NCBI GenBank assembly: GCA_019925105.1
Contig: JAHGAU010000001.1
Span: 310,001-374,000 of the forward strand
Reading direction: 5' to 3'
Source of the DNA: Niebla homalea
Lineage: Eukaryota > Ascomycota > Lecanoromycetes > Lecanorales > Ramalinaceae
DNA length: 64,000 nt
Below, in pieces: positions 15,101-28,208 of this stretch. Below the pieces are notes generated by a model. The model was not told the DNA's origin and did no database searches. It was given only the letters and a program-made list of their open reading frames with translations. The position numbers and the translations under genes are program-made. The number at the start of each line of letters is the position of its first letter. The stretch's first letter is position 1.

Positions 15101-15195
15101 ACCCTGTCCTTATATATTAAATTAATATATTGTTTAATACGTTAAATACCATTATTATTAACTAGGGTAATACCCAGAAATTTAATATAAAGAGT

Positions 15196-16437
15196 TATCC
15201 TTACCGGGAGTATATAAATTTATTGGGTTTTTTAATTATTATCCGTTTAACCCGGGAAGTCACTATTTCGGCTTTATTATCCAGGAGTTAAGTCTTTAAA
15301 AGGAAGTTCACTTTATTATCGGGGGAGTAAATGAAGTTTAAAAACTTAATTATTATTTTCTTTTTATTAATATTATAAGTTACTTAAGCGGTATTAATAC
15401 CGCAGGTATAATTAACTTACGTTAAACCTAGCCATTATTTAATAAGGCCGAAAGTTATTATTAAAGAATTCTTTTTAATAAAAAAAAAATTTATTATAAT
15501 TATTATTTAAAATTATTAACTTTTATAAATTAATTAAATTAACGGATATTATTATATATTTAAACTTAACGTTTACGTTTATTATATTATAAACCTCCCC
15601 TAAAATTAATAGATTTACCGGTATAATAATAATAATAACTTCTTTAGTCTTTAACTTCTTCAACCCCCGGTATAACGTTTTAATCCTTTTCTTAAAGTGA
15701 AAAACTTAGTAGTTATTCTCCGGGTATTTATTGTTACGGTTTTTTACGGTATAGTAATTATACTTCTAGCCACTATATTCGGTAAAAAACCGTTTATTAT
15801 TAACCTTTAAAGCTGCTAAACAAGATTATAAAATAGTATCAACGCGGGCTACATTAACCTGCAATTTTTCGTTAATAACTTTTAATATAACCTTATTAAA
15901 ACTGAAAGAATTTTAATTTAAAATAATTTAATTTTAAGCTAAATTAATATAAAAATACTTTCAACCGTTATTAAGACCGAGTAAGAAAAATTAAATAATT
16001 ATTAAGTTAAGGACTTTATATAACTTATCGATAATTAATATTTTAATAATATATTTACGGAATTTATAAGTAAATTAATTAACCGTTTTATTTAAACCCT
16101 TTATTATTATTTTGAACTCCCAGGTTAACTTAATATATAAGTTTAAGCCTTAAGGTTTAAAATACGTAATAAGAGTAATCCAGATTTCTTCGGTCGTATC
16201 CAATATATCTATAAGGTAACGTATATTATTTTTATAGCGGGTCTTAATAATTATTATAGCCCGGAGTTTATCCTTAATAATTATAAGCTCGTAAAGGTTA
16301 TTAAGGATTAATTAATCCTTAATTTATTAATACCATAATATTTATTAACGTTACTTAATTAATAAAGAAATTATATTAAGGGAAAAATTCCCGGAGGCGA
16401 AATCTTTAATATTAAAGGTTATCTTTAACGAGAAAAT
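15196..16437 (-). pseudogene. Copia-2B gag-like remnant
   Basis: Homologous to 1,476-2,650 of Copia-2A. On the minus strand both copies carry a degenerate protein with the pattern KLIREFK ... KFRKY followed by an NKLYK motif, resembling the helical Copia gag (UBN2-type). It lies upstream of pol in transcription order, which fits gag. Identification is by position plus weak similarity. Confidence 0.55.
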
Positions 16438-16438
16438 A

Positions 16439-16772
16439 CCTTACAGGAAGAGGCTTAACTTTTAAGACCGTCTTCAGCTTGATGGAGTCTTGAGACCGTC
16501 TTATAAGTAAGACCGTCTTGAAAAAATCTTAAAATTATATTTACTTTTTTTTTTTTTTAACTTTTAGCTAAAAAAGGGAAAAGTTAAAAATCATATAATT
16601 TTAATTTTAAGATCGTCTTCATCCTAAGACGGTCTTAAGATGGTCTTAAGACGGTCTCAAGACGGTCTCAAGATCGTCACTACCTTGATGGAGTCTTCAG
16701 CTTAAGACGGTCTGAAGACCGTCCCAAGACCGTCCCAAGACCGTCTTGAAAAATCATTGGTTTCCTCCAAGG
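16439..16772. mobile_element. MITE with TA target site and internal GACCGTCTT repeats
   Basis: A 334-bp insertion in Copia-2B that is absent from Copia-2A, flanked by TA on both sides (16,437-16,438 and 16,773-16,774). The ends form an imperfect inverted repeat, CCTTACAGGAAG against CCTTGGAGGAAA. Both arms are packed with variants of AAGACCGTCTTG/AAGACGGTCTT in either orientation, so the whole element can fold on itself. The central part is an AT-rich palindromic stretch near 16,530-16,600. TA duplication with short inverted repeats suggests a Tc1/mariner-mobilised non-autonomous element. It is visibly less RIP-mutated than its host. Confidence 0.8.
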
Positions 16773-16892
16773 TAGGTAATATTTATACGTAAAGAAATAT
16801 TAATTACTTAATTAAATTTAAACTTAAAATTAAAACTAAATAAAAAGTTTAATAGGTTTTTTAACTCTAAAGATTCTAATTTTAATTAATAT

Positions 16893-17225
16893 TATTAGAC
16901 TGACTCCGCTGGCGGCACGCCGGCGGGACTAATAAAGGTAGGTATAGAAGACGTAACGTTATAATCTGGATACTTAAGTATTACTTTAATAAGTAGATTA
17001 ATAGTAAGATTAATTCTTAAGGAACTTAGAAAAAACTAAGGTATAATTTTTACTTAAAATAAAGGTAATAATTACCCCGCTTTACGCTTATTAAGCTACG
17101 GCTTATAAATAACGTATATTAAGGCCGTTATTAAGGCTTTTTATTAAGGCCTAACGGCTTACCTTAACGTAATAATATAGCGTATTATTATAACGCTAAC
17201 GCAGAAATAACGTTAATTATTAATA
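16893..17225 (-). repeat. Gypsy-1 3' LTR (left copy)
   Basis: Left, outer edge keeps GC-rich sequence (gactgactccgctggcgg). The inner edge is heavily converted to TpA relative to the right-hand copy. Confidence 0.93.
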
Positions 17226-20200
17226 ATTATCTCCCTTTTTATACGTTAATCTTTAAGGTATAAAAAGATATATTTAAGAAGTTAACGTAAAGCCGGTTAA
17301 GTATAAGGCTTATTAAAAATTTATTATTAAACTTAATAGAAAAAGGGTAAAAATAAAAAAGTCCTTAGGTATATACGTAAGTATAATAATATTTATTTAA
17401 TAATAATATAATAAAAGCACTTTATATTAATAAATAATTAATATAATTTATAAAATTTATTAAAAACCTTTTTATAAAACTTAAGAAGAAAAAATAAGTA
17501 AAAAAAGAGTTTTTACGATATTAATTAATAATTACTTAAAGCTTTATTATTAATTTATTACGCTATAATAAAGGTAAATACTATTATAAAAACGATATAT
17601 AATTATAATAAAACTTTTATTTTATTTTAAATTTCTTCTTTTTTCTCCTTAATAATCTTAATCGCTCTTATAAATATAATATATTAAGGGTCTATATAAA
17701 TATTTATAAGTTAATATACGTATAACTATATATCCTCGTAATTTATATTAATATTATAATAAATAATATTAACGTTATATAAATTTTTTATTTATATTAA
17801 TAGTCTATTTATTTAATTTATTAATACTATATATAAGTTAACCGATTTTAAGTAACGTAATTTACGCTGAAGCCCCGTTAATATAAATATAAATATAATA
17901 TTAATAATAAATATAATAACGTTTTATTTTATTTACTTTTTATAAGGTAAGCTATATTACGTACGTAGCCCGTTACTTTACTCGCGATATCGCCGTAAGC
18001 GATATCCTTCTTATTACCTCCCCGTAAATATCTTTAATGCCGTTAAACCGCCGTTATTTTAATATATATATAATTCCCGGACTAACTATAGTCCCGGGTA
18101 ATTTAATAAATATATAAGTATCCTTCGATCGGTACGTAGTTTATTAAAGCGTAAACCCGATATATATAAAAGTATAATAAAATCCTTCGGGATTTTAAAA
18201 TCTTCCGGTTAAATATTGATTAAACGTTAATTACTGCCGGTTAAACGGAATATACGCTTTATTAAGTTACTTTAAAAGTTAAAAAAGAAATATTAATCCT
18301 TTAAATTAAGAAAGAAACGCTTATTGTCCGCGTTAAAATAACGGAATTAAAGGTTATTTAATTTAAAGAATAAATAAATAAATTATAATTTAATAATAAA
18401 ATAACGGTATTAACATTTAATAGCTAAATCGGCTTAATACGGGGGGTCCGGGCCCTTTATAAGAGTCGACTCCGTCGGGGAGTTATTCCTTATTTCCCGA
18501 TCCTATATCCGGGGTAGAAAAAATAGACCTTAAGCTTATAATATCCGGTGGCCTAAGAAATAAAAAGGAAAAAAAAGATATAGGCTTTAGCTTATTTAAA
18601 GAAAAGGAAAAAAAAGTTATATTTTCCTTAATAGCGCCGTTAAGGGGGTCGGCCTTAACTTTTAAGGGTAATACCTTAAAATTAAATTAAAAAGCCTTTT
18701 TAATAAATAATATTAAAGAAAAGTTTTTAATTAAAGCGGAAAGGAAAACGGAAAAAAAAAGGAAAAAAAGGATAAAGAAAGTATAACGCCTTTATATTTA
18801 TTTTTAACCTTATTAACTTATTTATTAAAAAAAAGGGTCCGCGTTAACGCGGAATTATAAATTATTTTTTTATTTTTATACGTTAATATTATTAAAGTTT
18901 AACGTTAAATATTAAAATTAATAATATTAAATATTAAACGCTTATATTTTATATATTATTAAAAAGTAATAAAGCGGATAATACTATAAGTTATTAATAC
19001 GTTAACGTAAACCTAATAAATATACTCGTTAATCTTTTATTACTTTAAATAACTTTATTTCTTTAACTTTATTTACTTAATATTTTTTTAATAACGCGTT
19101 AAACGCTTATAATTTAACGTTTATATTTCTTCGTTTTTTTTAATATTATTGCGGTTATTATTAAAGTTAATCTTATTAAGTATAATATTATAATAAAGAT
19201 AATTATTTCCGTAATACCGGTTTATTTACGTACGTAATACCTATAATAAATAAAGTTATTAATTAAAGTTTAAACTTTAATAATCTTACAGAAAGATAAT
19301 ATATAGGGGCTAAATAGTTATAATATTAATTATATATATAACTTTTATTATTATAACGTTATAACCTTATTTACGTTTCCTTTTATTTTGTATTATTTTA
19401 TTATATTATTCTTATAGTTCTTAAGAGTACTTTAAGTCCGCTTCCGGTATTTGTTGGTTATATTTAAGGCTTTAATTAATTTATTTAATCTAATATTAAA
19501 TGCTTTTTTTACTTTTAATTTTATTAATAATTTCTTTAATTACTTATTCTTCTTCGTTATTAATTAATTTAAATACTTATATTATAGCCTCCGCCGTTTA
19601 ATCGCCGGTATAAGTATAATAAAGCTTTAAAAAAGAAATATAAATAATAAAATAAATTTAATAAATAATAAAAAGAAATAAGCAATACGTTTACGTTTTA
19701 ATTTTATTATTAATTTTAAAAAGTCTTATAAATTAAAATAGAAGTTTTTTACTTAATTATTTTAGATTAAGGTTTTTAATATTTAATATTATTAAATCGT
19801 TAACGTTATATAACTTTAACTTATATTTCTTATTATATGTTTTTTAAATCGATTTAATAATATAACGTTATCGGTTTATTAATATTAATCGTATTTTATA
19901 TAATATTTTAACTTTATTTTTTATTATAAGTATTTCCTTTTTTATAGGTTTATCCTTAAGTTTAAAATGAATATTTAAGTTATAATTATATATAATTATA
20001 AAGGGGCTATAGCCTAAAGTTAAGTATTTTAAATTTATATAAATAAATTTAATTAAAAAGAATAACCTTACTTAATTTACTTATTCAGAATTAATAAAGG
20101 TCCTTAAATATTATTTAAGGCTTTAATTTTAATGCTTTATTTAATTATCCGTTCACGGATAAAAAATAATATTTAATTTACGCTTTATCTTTACGTAATA

Positions 20201-21929
20201 ATATATTAACCCCCAGAATTTATTAATAAATAAAGACCCCCGGTTAATTATGATTTTAATTAACATATTATAACGTAATACGATTTCTTTAAAAAAAAGG
20301 TCCGTTAACGTAATAATATTAATTTATTTTATAACGGGAAGGTATTTATATATCTTTATATATTTATTTACGATTATTAAAATTGAATTATAAACGTTAC
20401 TTTTAATCTTATTTATAAGTAAACCGGTAATAAAGTTTATATTAAGTTCTTTTTAGGATATAGCCGGTTAAGGGAGTAAAATAAGCTTACTATAAAGGTA
20501 ATAATATAATACCTTAATCTTTTAATAAGTATTATATGTTTTAATATACTTATTAATTTAAGCCTTTAAGCCGTTTTAATAATATTTATAGGTTAAAAGC
20601 TTATAAGTCTTTTTTAACTTTAAAATAGTTTATTAACGGGTTATTATAATATTTATTAATTAGCTTTTTTTTTAACCGTTTTATCTTAAGGGACATATAT
20701 ATAACCCTTATAAGTAATAAAACTATTAAGATTGAGTTTCTGAGTATTATTATGATTTTAATAAGAATACGTTAATATTATATTATCATCCTTAATTTTA
20801 TATATAAACGTATTATTAATTTATAAATCCTTAATAAGTAACTTAATTAACCTAGATTCCTTATAAAGCTTTTTAAATAGCTATTAAATCTCTTTTTATA
20901 GGATAATAACTTAAATACCTTTGAAAGTAAATAATAATTAATAATTAATAACTATTATCCACCGGCGCTTTATTAAATTATCGGATTAAAGTATAAACTT
21001 ATTCTATAAGGTAAATAATAAGGTAATATTAAAAAATAAAACTCCTTTATAATTTAAACGTTTTAATAAAGGATTAATAGGATTTATTTTACTTTAATAA
21101 TAAAATACTTTAAAGTTATAATTAATAAGTTTTAAGGCTTATTTAGCCTAATCCGGGCTTAACGTTAACTATTTTATAAACCTTTAAAATTATTATAATC
21201 TATTTATACTTAAATAGTTTTAAAACTCTTTTTTAAATAATACCGTTATTATTTAAACGCTATAATAATAACGAAGAGCTCTTAATTATATATCTTATAA
21301 TTCTGTTTGGTAAGGGTTATTTTTCTGGATTAATACGTAATTAAACGCTAGTAACCCTCCTTAAACTACTAAAATAAAATGCCTATAATAATAAAGTTGG
21401 ATATATCGGTTTTTACTTATACCCCCGTTTTAAGTTAAAATAACGGAATAATAACGCGTTAATAAATATCTTACGGAGTTAGTAAAACGTTATATTAACC
21501 GTATTATTCTATTTTAACGGATTAACCTTTTTCCCTTTTTTATTACCCTTAAGTAAATTAATTAAAGGCTTAATTATGCTTAAATATTTATAAATAAAAC
21601 GATAATAAAAATTTATAAAGCTTAAAAAGATTTATATTTCCTAGTAAATTTTTAGGGTAAATTAATCCTTAATAATTTAAATACGCTTTTAATTTATTTA
21701 AATCCTTTTAATAAAAACGATAAACCTTAAGAACTCTATTTCAATAATATTAAATTAATATTTTTTAAGGTTAATATAAAGTTAAAATTAATAAAGTCGC
21801 TTAAGGATTTATTAAATATAACGTTAATAATCCGCCGGATTTTTATTAAATATTAAATTATCGTTTAAATAAACTATATAAGTTATATTAATAAAATTAA
21901 TAAGGGTACGGTTAATATAAGCTTAAAAG

Positions 21930-22210
21930 GTTATTAAAATATTAATTAATTTAAACGGTATAATAAGATACTTAAAGTAATTATAATATATACGGAACGC
22001 TATTTTTTACTTATCGCCGGATTTAATCCGTAGCCGGTAATAAATATCCTTAAGGTTTAACTTAATAAACTATTTAAAGTTATTTAATTAATTAAGAGTT
22101 TTAATAATTAAAAATAATAAGTATTAATTTTTAATTATAACCGTATTTAACCTATAATAATCAATATAAAAATGAAAACCGCCGTTTTTCTTAAGTATAA
22201 AAAGGATTAA
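21930..22210 (-). pseudogene. Gypsy-1 reverse transcriptase remnant
   Basis: On the minus strand the frame reads KKNGGFHFYIDYYRLN, then a KTLN.LN block, a KLNLKDIYYRLRIK motif, and AFRIYYNYFKYLIIPF, interrupted only by RIP-type stops. This is the fingers-palm segment of Ty3/Gypsy reverse transcriptase (family patterns KKNGG.RFC.DYR.LN, LDL...Y..I, AF.T..G..E...MPFGL). Flanking minus-strand sequence (about 17,300-23,400) should hold gag, protease, RNase H and integrase but is not individually legible. Confidence 0.9.
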
Positions 22211-23428
22211 GGCGTTTACGGATAATATTAAATAATAAATCCAACTTCGGGCTATAGTATTTTTTTAAATACCGCCGGAGTTCCGTTAATTCTATCCGAG
22301 ATAGATTATATAAAAGATTATATTATAACTTTTTACTATTTAAGTTAATAACGTAATCCCTTTATTTTAATTTAAGTAAAGTATTAACTATATCCTTAAA
22401 GAAGATATTTATATATTTATTTAATTCTTTTAAAACGCTCCGGTTAATAAAGTCTTTTATAATATTTATATACGTTAAATTACCTTAAGGGATTCATAAT
22501 ACTTTTAAGTATTCTATCGTTACGTTAACGTAAACGATTATAAAAACCTTATTAATCTCCGTTAAACTTTAATTAAAATTATAAATATTATTAATTTATA
22601 ACTTATAAGAATTAACCTTAAAACGTTATTTATCCGCCGCCGGATTAATCGTTATTTATAAAACGTATAAGGTTAATAAATTAAGGATTACGTTTAAACC
22701 TTCTTAATTAATAACGTAAAAGAATATCTTATATTAATTTTATTACTTTTAATTATTAACCAAATAATATTATAATTAATAAACATTATAATAAAAGATC
22801 TATTTATTATTAAAAAAAAGCCGCTTATAGTAAAATGGCGGGGGTTAATTATAAGTCTTATTAAATCGTATATACTTATAAAATTAAATTTACTTAAGTT
22901 TCAATATTAATTAATATACTTAATAATTAAGGATTATCCTAAAAACTTATTTAGCCCTTAATAATAAAAGCCGGGTATACCTTTAATTATTTCTTTATTA
23001 ACTTTAACCTTAAGGTACCGTCGGAATTTTATCGTTTTTTAACGTATTATTTTTTTTACGGGATTTTACGCTTATTATTAAGATTTTATTTTATAAGATA
23101 ATAAAACAATCGGATATATAATAGCCCTTTAAGAGTCTTAGAGTACGAACCCTTATATTACGCGTTAACGTAACTGGATATATACTCTTAATAAGTACGG
23201 TTCTTAGCCTTAAGCCGGTTAGCTTTAAATTATAGTTCCAGAAGTTAAGCTTATTAAACTATAATATTATAATAATACTCCGTTATTACGATTTATTTAA
23301 CTATAATAAAAGGGTTCTTAATTAAAGGGCGAATATCGCTTTCTTATTCTAAGGTTTATTAAATTAATTAAATATTTATTACGACGGTAACGTTAAGTTT
23401 TCTTTTTAATAAAAAAGAAAAATTAAAA

Positions 23429-23760
23429 TATTAAATTAACTCCGTTAACGGTACGCTGGCGGGATTAATAAAGGTAAGTATAAAAAACGTAACGTTACGG
23501 TCTAAATACTTAAATACTATTTTAATAAGTAAATTAATAATAAGACTAATTCTTAAGAACTTAAAAAGAATTAAGGCATAACCTTTACTTAAGGTAAAAA
23601 TAATAATTACCCCGCTTTACGCCTATTAAGCTATAGCTTATATATAACGTATACTAAGGCCGTTACCAAGGCCCTTTGCTAAGGCCTAACGGCCTACCTT
23701 AGCGCAGCAGTATAGCGCACCACTATAACGCCGGCGCAGAGATGGCGCTAGCTGCTAATA
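23429..23760 (-). repeat. Gypsy-1 5' LTR (right copy)
   Basis: 332 bp. The outer right edge is GC-rich and intact (agcgcagcagtatagcgc ... gctagctgctaata), while the inner left edge is RIP-mutated. Confidence 0.93.
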
Positions 23761-23765
23761 AATAT

Positions 23766-25175
23766 TTAATTAATAAATCGTTTAAGGGTAAAGGATATTC
23801 CGTATTAAATAACGGGATTTAGTTTTTTACCCTTAAACGGAGCTTAAAGATTAACTTATTAAGCGGTAATATTAAAGGTTCTTTAGGTATTTTTAAGCTA
23901 AAATTATCGTAAAACTTTAGCGTAAACGGGGGTAAATACTCTCTATTTACGTCTTTAGTTATTTCCTAAGTAATCCTTTAGTTTTCTTTCTGAAGGTTTC
24001 TTAAGTATAATTAGAAGAATTTACTTTTAACTTAACGGTAAAAATTAATAAGAGGATTTCTATATTAATAAAGTAGAATAATAATATACTTAAGGGTTTT
24101 AATAATAAAGTTTAAATTCTAAATAAAGTTTAATTTATCTTAATTAATAATAAATCGAAACTTTACGGATATTTAAGTTATCTTTATATTTTTTTAAAAT
24201 TATTCGTTTTTTTTACGCTTAACATAATATGGAGAATTAATTTCTATATTTAATTACCGTTCTTTACTTTAAAGGTTATAATTTCTATTTATAATTACTT
24301 TATTTTTATTTTTTTGAGCGTCAATTAAATTCAATAGCCTTCCGGGTTAATTAAGATATAAAGGATTTAATAATTAATTCTTAGTTTTCCTCTTTAAAAC
24401 GTAGAATCTTAACCTAAATAAATAAATTTTTTTTTCCTTAGATTTAATCCTTAAAGATAATTTTAATTGGGTGATTTTAAAGGTATAATTAAGTCGTATC
24501 CTTATTATATAATTAAAGTTACCGTCTTAAAAATAAGATTTTATTTTAACGATAAGATTTTTATTATAAAAAAGTAAAAATTTAAAGTTTTCTAACTTTA
24601 TAGCGTTCCGTAATCCTTATAAAAGGTTTTAATTAAGTAATCCCAGCGGCGGAATAAAGTCGAAAATCCTTTAAGTTATTATCTTAATAAAGAGAATTTA
24701 AATCGGGTAAAGCTTATTTATTATAACTATAAGGATTTTAAGGGTCTTAACTTTAAAGAGTTCAATTAAGGTCAAAATTTCCTAATTAAAACCTTAGTTA
24801 AGGCTTTGCCTAACGCTTTATATTATAGAGCCGAAGCCCCTATATATAGCCGGTTTCCGATATATAATTGCCGGCGTATAGTTAGCCTATAAGGCTAGGA
24901 AATAAGCATCTATATATTTTAATTAATAAATACGTATACCTTAATAATAATAAAATTAAGGCATCTTATCCTTATAAAATTTTAAATTATTAAGTTATTA
25001 ATTGGCTTTATAGCTTAAAGATCGTAATTTAATAATATTCTTAAATAGGATACTTTTATCTTTTAAGTATATTTTATACGGTAAAATCTCTATATTATAA
25101 TTATAAAATTAAATAAGGAAAAGTTATCCTTATAGGGTATCGCTATTGCGAAACCGGGCTTATAACCTCTTAAAA
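23766..25175 (-). other. Copia-2B leader region
   Basis: Homologous to 2,790-3,636 plus 9,231-9,325 of Copia-2A up to about 24,715, then unique to this copy up to the LTR. The initiator-tRNA-half primer motif lies at the LTR edge (about 25,150-25,170, minus strand). The stretch between gag and LTR is long (about 1.4 kb) and no protein is recognised in it. Confidence 0.65.
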
Positions 25176-25319
25176 TATAAGGTATAAGTTACTTAATTAT
25201 TCTTTATATATAGAAGTACGATTAAGTACTCCTGAATCCCGGTTACCCCAATCGGGTCTAGCTTCGGATCATATCTAATCTACCCGAGTGCCGGGTAACC
25301 AATGTGAGTACTTTCAACA
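25176..25319 (-). repeat. Copia-2B 5' LTR (right copy)
   Basis: 144 bp. The outer right edge keeps TpG/CpA (ccaatgtgagtactttcaaca) and the inner left edge is mutated (TATAAGG for TGTGAGG). Confidence 0.92.
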
Positions 25320-27730
25320 ATATTAAACGATAGAAAATTATATTTAAATAATTAATAACTAGGATATAAAAACTATAAGACTTAATAATTTATTCTGAGT
25401 AACCGAACTATAAGCCTTAATATCTTATTCTAAATATTTAAACCCGATTAAATTATAAGTTTTAATATCCTATTCTGAGTGACCGAATTATAAACCTTAA
25501 TATCCTATTTTAAGCGATTAAATTATAAGCTTTAATATTTTATTCTGAGTAACCGATTTATATAATTACGATCACTATCGGAGTATTATATATACCTTAA
25601 AATAACGTAATATAATTCTTAATAACCCAATTTAAGTAAATAATTTATATTAATAAATATATAAGCCTCTTTAATAATTATTAAATTAATTAAACCGAAA
25701 TATATTTTTTAATGATAAAAATAATAAAAATAAGATTCCTTAATAAGGCTTGAATAATTATATATACCTTTTAAAGAAATAACTTTTATTAAAACGTAAA
25801 TTATTAAGCTTAATACTATTTAAGCAATAGTTAAGTTTTAAATTATTTATAAAGGTTTAAATTGGTCTTTAAAACTCCTAAGAAATAATTATAAGTTATA
25901 AGGATATTTCAATGAATTATAATAAATTCTTTATTTTAAGCTATAAATTAAATAATTAAGATTTAAAAACCCGAAAAGTAAATTAAAAAAGCGGAAAATA
26001 AAAAAAAAAAATTTAAAAATTAATTAAAAGAACCAATAGATAAAATGAAAAATAAAAAAATAATACAGTTATTAAATAATAACTATATTATATATATATT
26101 AAGAATATTAATAATAACCCTCAACGGTTACCAATATAAAATTTATTTTAATTAAAAATATCTTTATTAAAGGCTTTCCTATATAAAAGGTTAAGGAAAT
26201 AAAGATAAATATTAAACTTATTTAAAATAGAAAAAAAAGAATAAATTAATAGTAAAATATAACTCGTATATACTTATATAAAAACCCGATAAAACCGTAT
26301 ATTAACCCGACCCTTCCCTTTATAAAAATATATATATATAATTACCTATAATAACGTAAACCCCTTTTTTAAAAGCAATATTAATAATACTGGTAATATA
26401 CCTATAGAAGTACATTTTATTTTATATATAACTTAATACCCCTTATTTAAGAAAAATAAAGCTAAATACTTAATTAAAAGATTAATTACGTATTATTATT
26501 TCGCCTTAATATTATTTTCTTTTATTTATTATAAAAGTATATACCCCCTCTTTTTATATTAAATAAGAAATAAAGAAAACTAGGATAAATTTATATAAAT
26601 TACGGGATTTTCCCGTATTTATTAGTAATTATAAGTATTATTAAGGACCATTTAATAATAAACCTTATAAACCTTTTTTTAAGGAATAATAAAGTATTAC
26701 CGAGAATTCCTAAATCCTTTAAATCTAAAAAGGAATTAATTAATATATATAAAGTAAAAAAAGCACTTGGATAATTCTAGGTATCCTTTTCAATAACTAT
26801 AATAAAGCCTAATATAAAAGAAGATTTAATAATACTATTAATAATCTTAGCTTTTACCTTAAAATTATTAAAAACTTTATAATAAAGAGTTATAATATTA
26901 CCCGGGATTAAGACTTCATTTTACGGCTCCAAAGAAATAAATAAATAGGAAAATAAGCCGAATAATATATGAGAATAAATCCGTAATATATTAAAAAAGT
27001 TTAAAAGAAATACTTTTTTAAGTTAATAAATAAATACGATAAATATAAAACTTAAAAAAAACGTAATATATTGAATAAAGTAATTAAAGATTAAAGCTTT
27101 CCTTATAAATAAGGTTATAAATAACGTTATAAAGAACGATATAAAGAACTTTTAAAAACTTTTAAGTGAAAAATTCTTAAAATTAAATTTAAATAACTTT
27201 ATAAATTAAGTAAAGAGTAATATCAAAGTATTATTTTAAGGGAATAATTCTATTTTTAATTATTATAAACGTATACTTTATATCATATATAATTTAAAAG
27301 CAAAAGATATTAAACCCGGAAAATTAAAGAATATAATAAATAAAATATTAAGATGTATATTAAAAAATATAATTAGCCGTTTTAAAAATAATTTAATAAA
27401 TATAAAGCTCTATAAACATTTAATAAAAAATATATATAAAAAATTAAGCTTATATAAAGTATATTTTAAGGTAAAACGGGTTAAGGAAGAAATAAAAAAA
27501 GTGAAAACTTAAAAAAAAAAAAAAAATAAAGAACAAAATCTAAAAATTTAAATATTCTTAAATTAATTAAATTATATAAATAGAAACCTTTAAGAAGTTA
27601 CGTTAAAAGTAAATTTAACTTACGTAAATTATAATAATATTGTTTAAGTATTATAAGTAATAAAATAACTTAAATACTTTTAGAATTGTATAAAGAATAA
27701 GTATTAAGACGTATTAATAATATACTTAAT
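25320..27730 (+). pseudogene. Gypsy-2beta first coding region (probable gag)
   Basis: Aligns throughout with the reverse complement of about 40,700-43,080 in Gypsy-2alpha, including the conserved Lys-rich stretch near 27,480-27,530. It is placed directly behind the leader, where gag is expected, but no zinc knuckle or other diagnostic motif survives. Function is inferred from position only. Confidence 0.5.
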
Positions 27731-28141
27731 ATTAATATAAATATTAATATAAATATTAATATAAATATTAATATAAATATTAATATAAATATTAATATAA
27801 ATATTAATATAAATATTAATATAAATATTATAAGAAATATTAATATAAATATTATAAGAAATATTATAAGAAATATTATAAGAAATATTATAAGAAATAT
27901 TATAAGAAATATTATAAGAAATATTATAAGAAATATTATAAGAAATATTATAAGAAATATTATAAGAAATATTATAAGAAATATTATAAGAAATATTATA
28001 AGAAATATTATAAGAAATATTATAAGAAATATTATAAGAAATATTATAAGAAATATTATAAGAAATATTATAAGAAATATTATAAGAAATATTATAAGAA
28101 ATATTATAAGAAATATTATAAGAAATATTATAAGAAATATT
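27731..28141. repeat. Two-variant 12-bp minisatellite
   Basis: Eight copies of ATTAATATAAAT (27,731-27,826) are followed by one ATTATAAGAAAT, one further ATTAATATAAAT, and then about 24 copies of ATTATAAGAAAT. The units are identical within each block. The orthologous position in Gypsy-2alpha (about 40,650, opposite strand) has only a short unexpanded AT-rich seed, so the array arose inside this one copy. Confidence 0.97.
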
Positions 28142-28208
28142 ATTATAATAATTTTAGAATTATAATTATTTTTAAAGTTAATTATAATAAAATATAATTA
28201 ATTAAATG

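Larger units (their letters stand above)
16893..23760 (-). mobile_element. Gypsy-1: complete Ty3/Gypsy element nested in Copia-2B
   Basis: Has 332-333-bp LTRs with terminal inverted repeat TATTAG/CTAATA (ancestrally TGTTAG/CTAACA before RIP) and a perfect duplication AATAT at 16,888-16,892 and 23,761-23,765. The empty site is present in Copia-2A (about 2,785: ttaattaatatttaatta). Coding strand is minus, as shown by the reverse transcriptase at 22,210-21,930. The sequence next to the left LTR, read on the minus strand, is a purine tract AAAAAGGGAGATAAT, as expected at the 3' end of the element. Confidence 0.95.
11593..25319 (-). mobile_element. Copia-2B: Ty1/Copia element hosting a MITE and Gypsy-1
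   Basis: Delimited by 144-bp LTRs at 11,593-11,736 and 25,176-25,319. Read on the minus strand the LTR runs TGTTGAAAGTACTCACA to TATACCTCACA. Minus-strand order is LTR, primer site (GGTTATAAGCCCGG, the same initiator-tRNA half as in Copia-1), leader, gag (about 16,400-15,200), pol (about 15,100-12,000), purine tract AAAAGGAG, LTR. It is inserted in Gypsy-2beta, since the flanks 11,399-11,592 and 25,320 onward rejoin against Gypsy-2alpha. A clear target-site duplication is not visible (TGAAA versus ATATT). Subtracting the two nested insertions leaves about 6.5 kb, a normal Copia size. Confidence 0.9.

Noticed and set aside
27731..28141. Possible CRISPR-like array
   Set aside because: The 12-bp units are contiguous without spacers, in a eukaryotic retroelement. 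It is a minisatellite.
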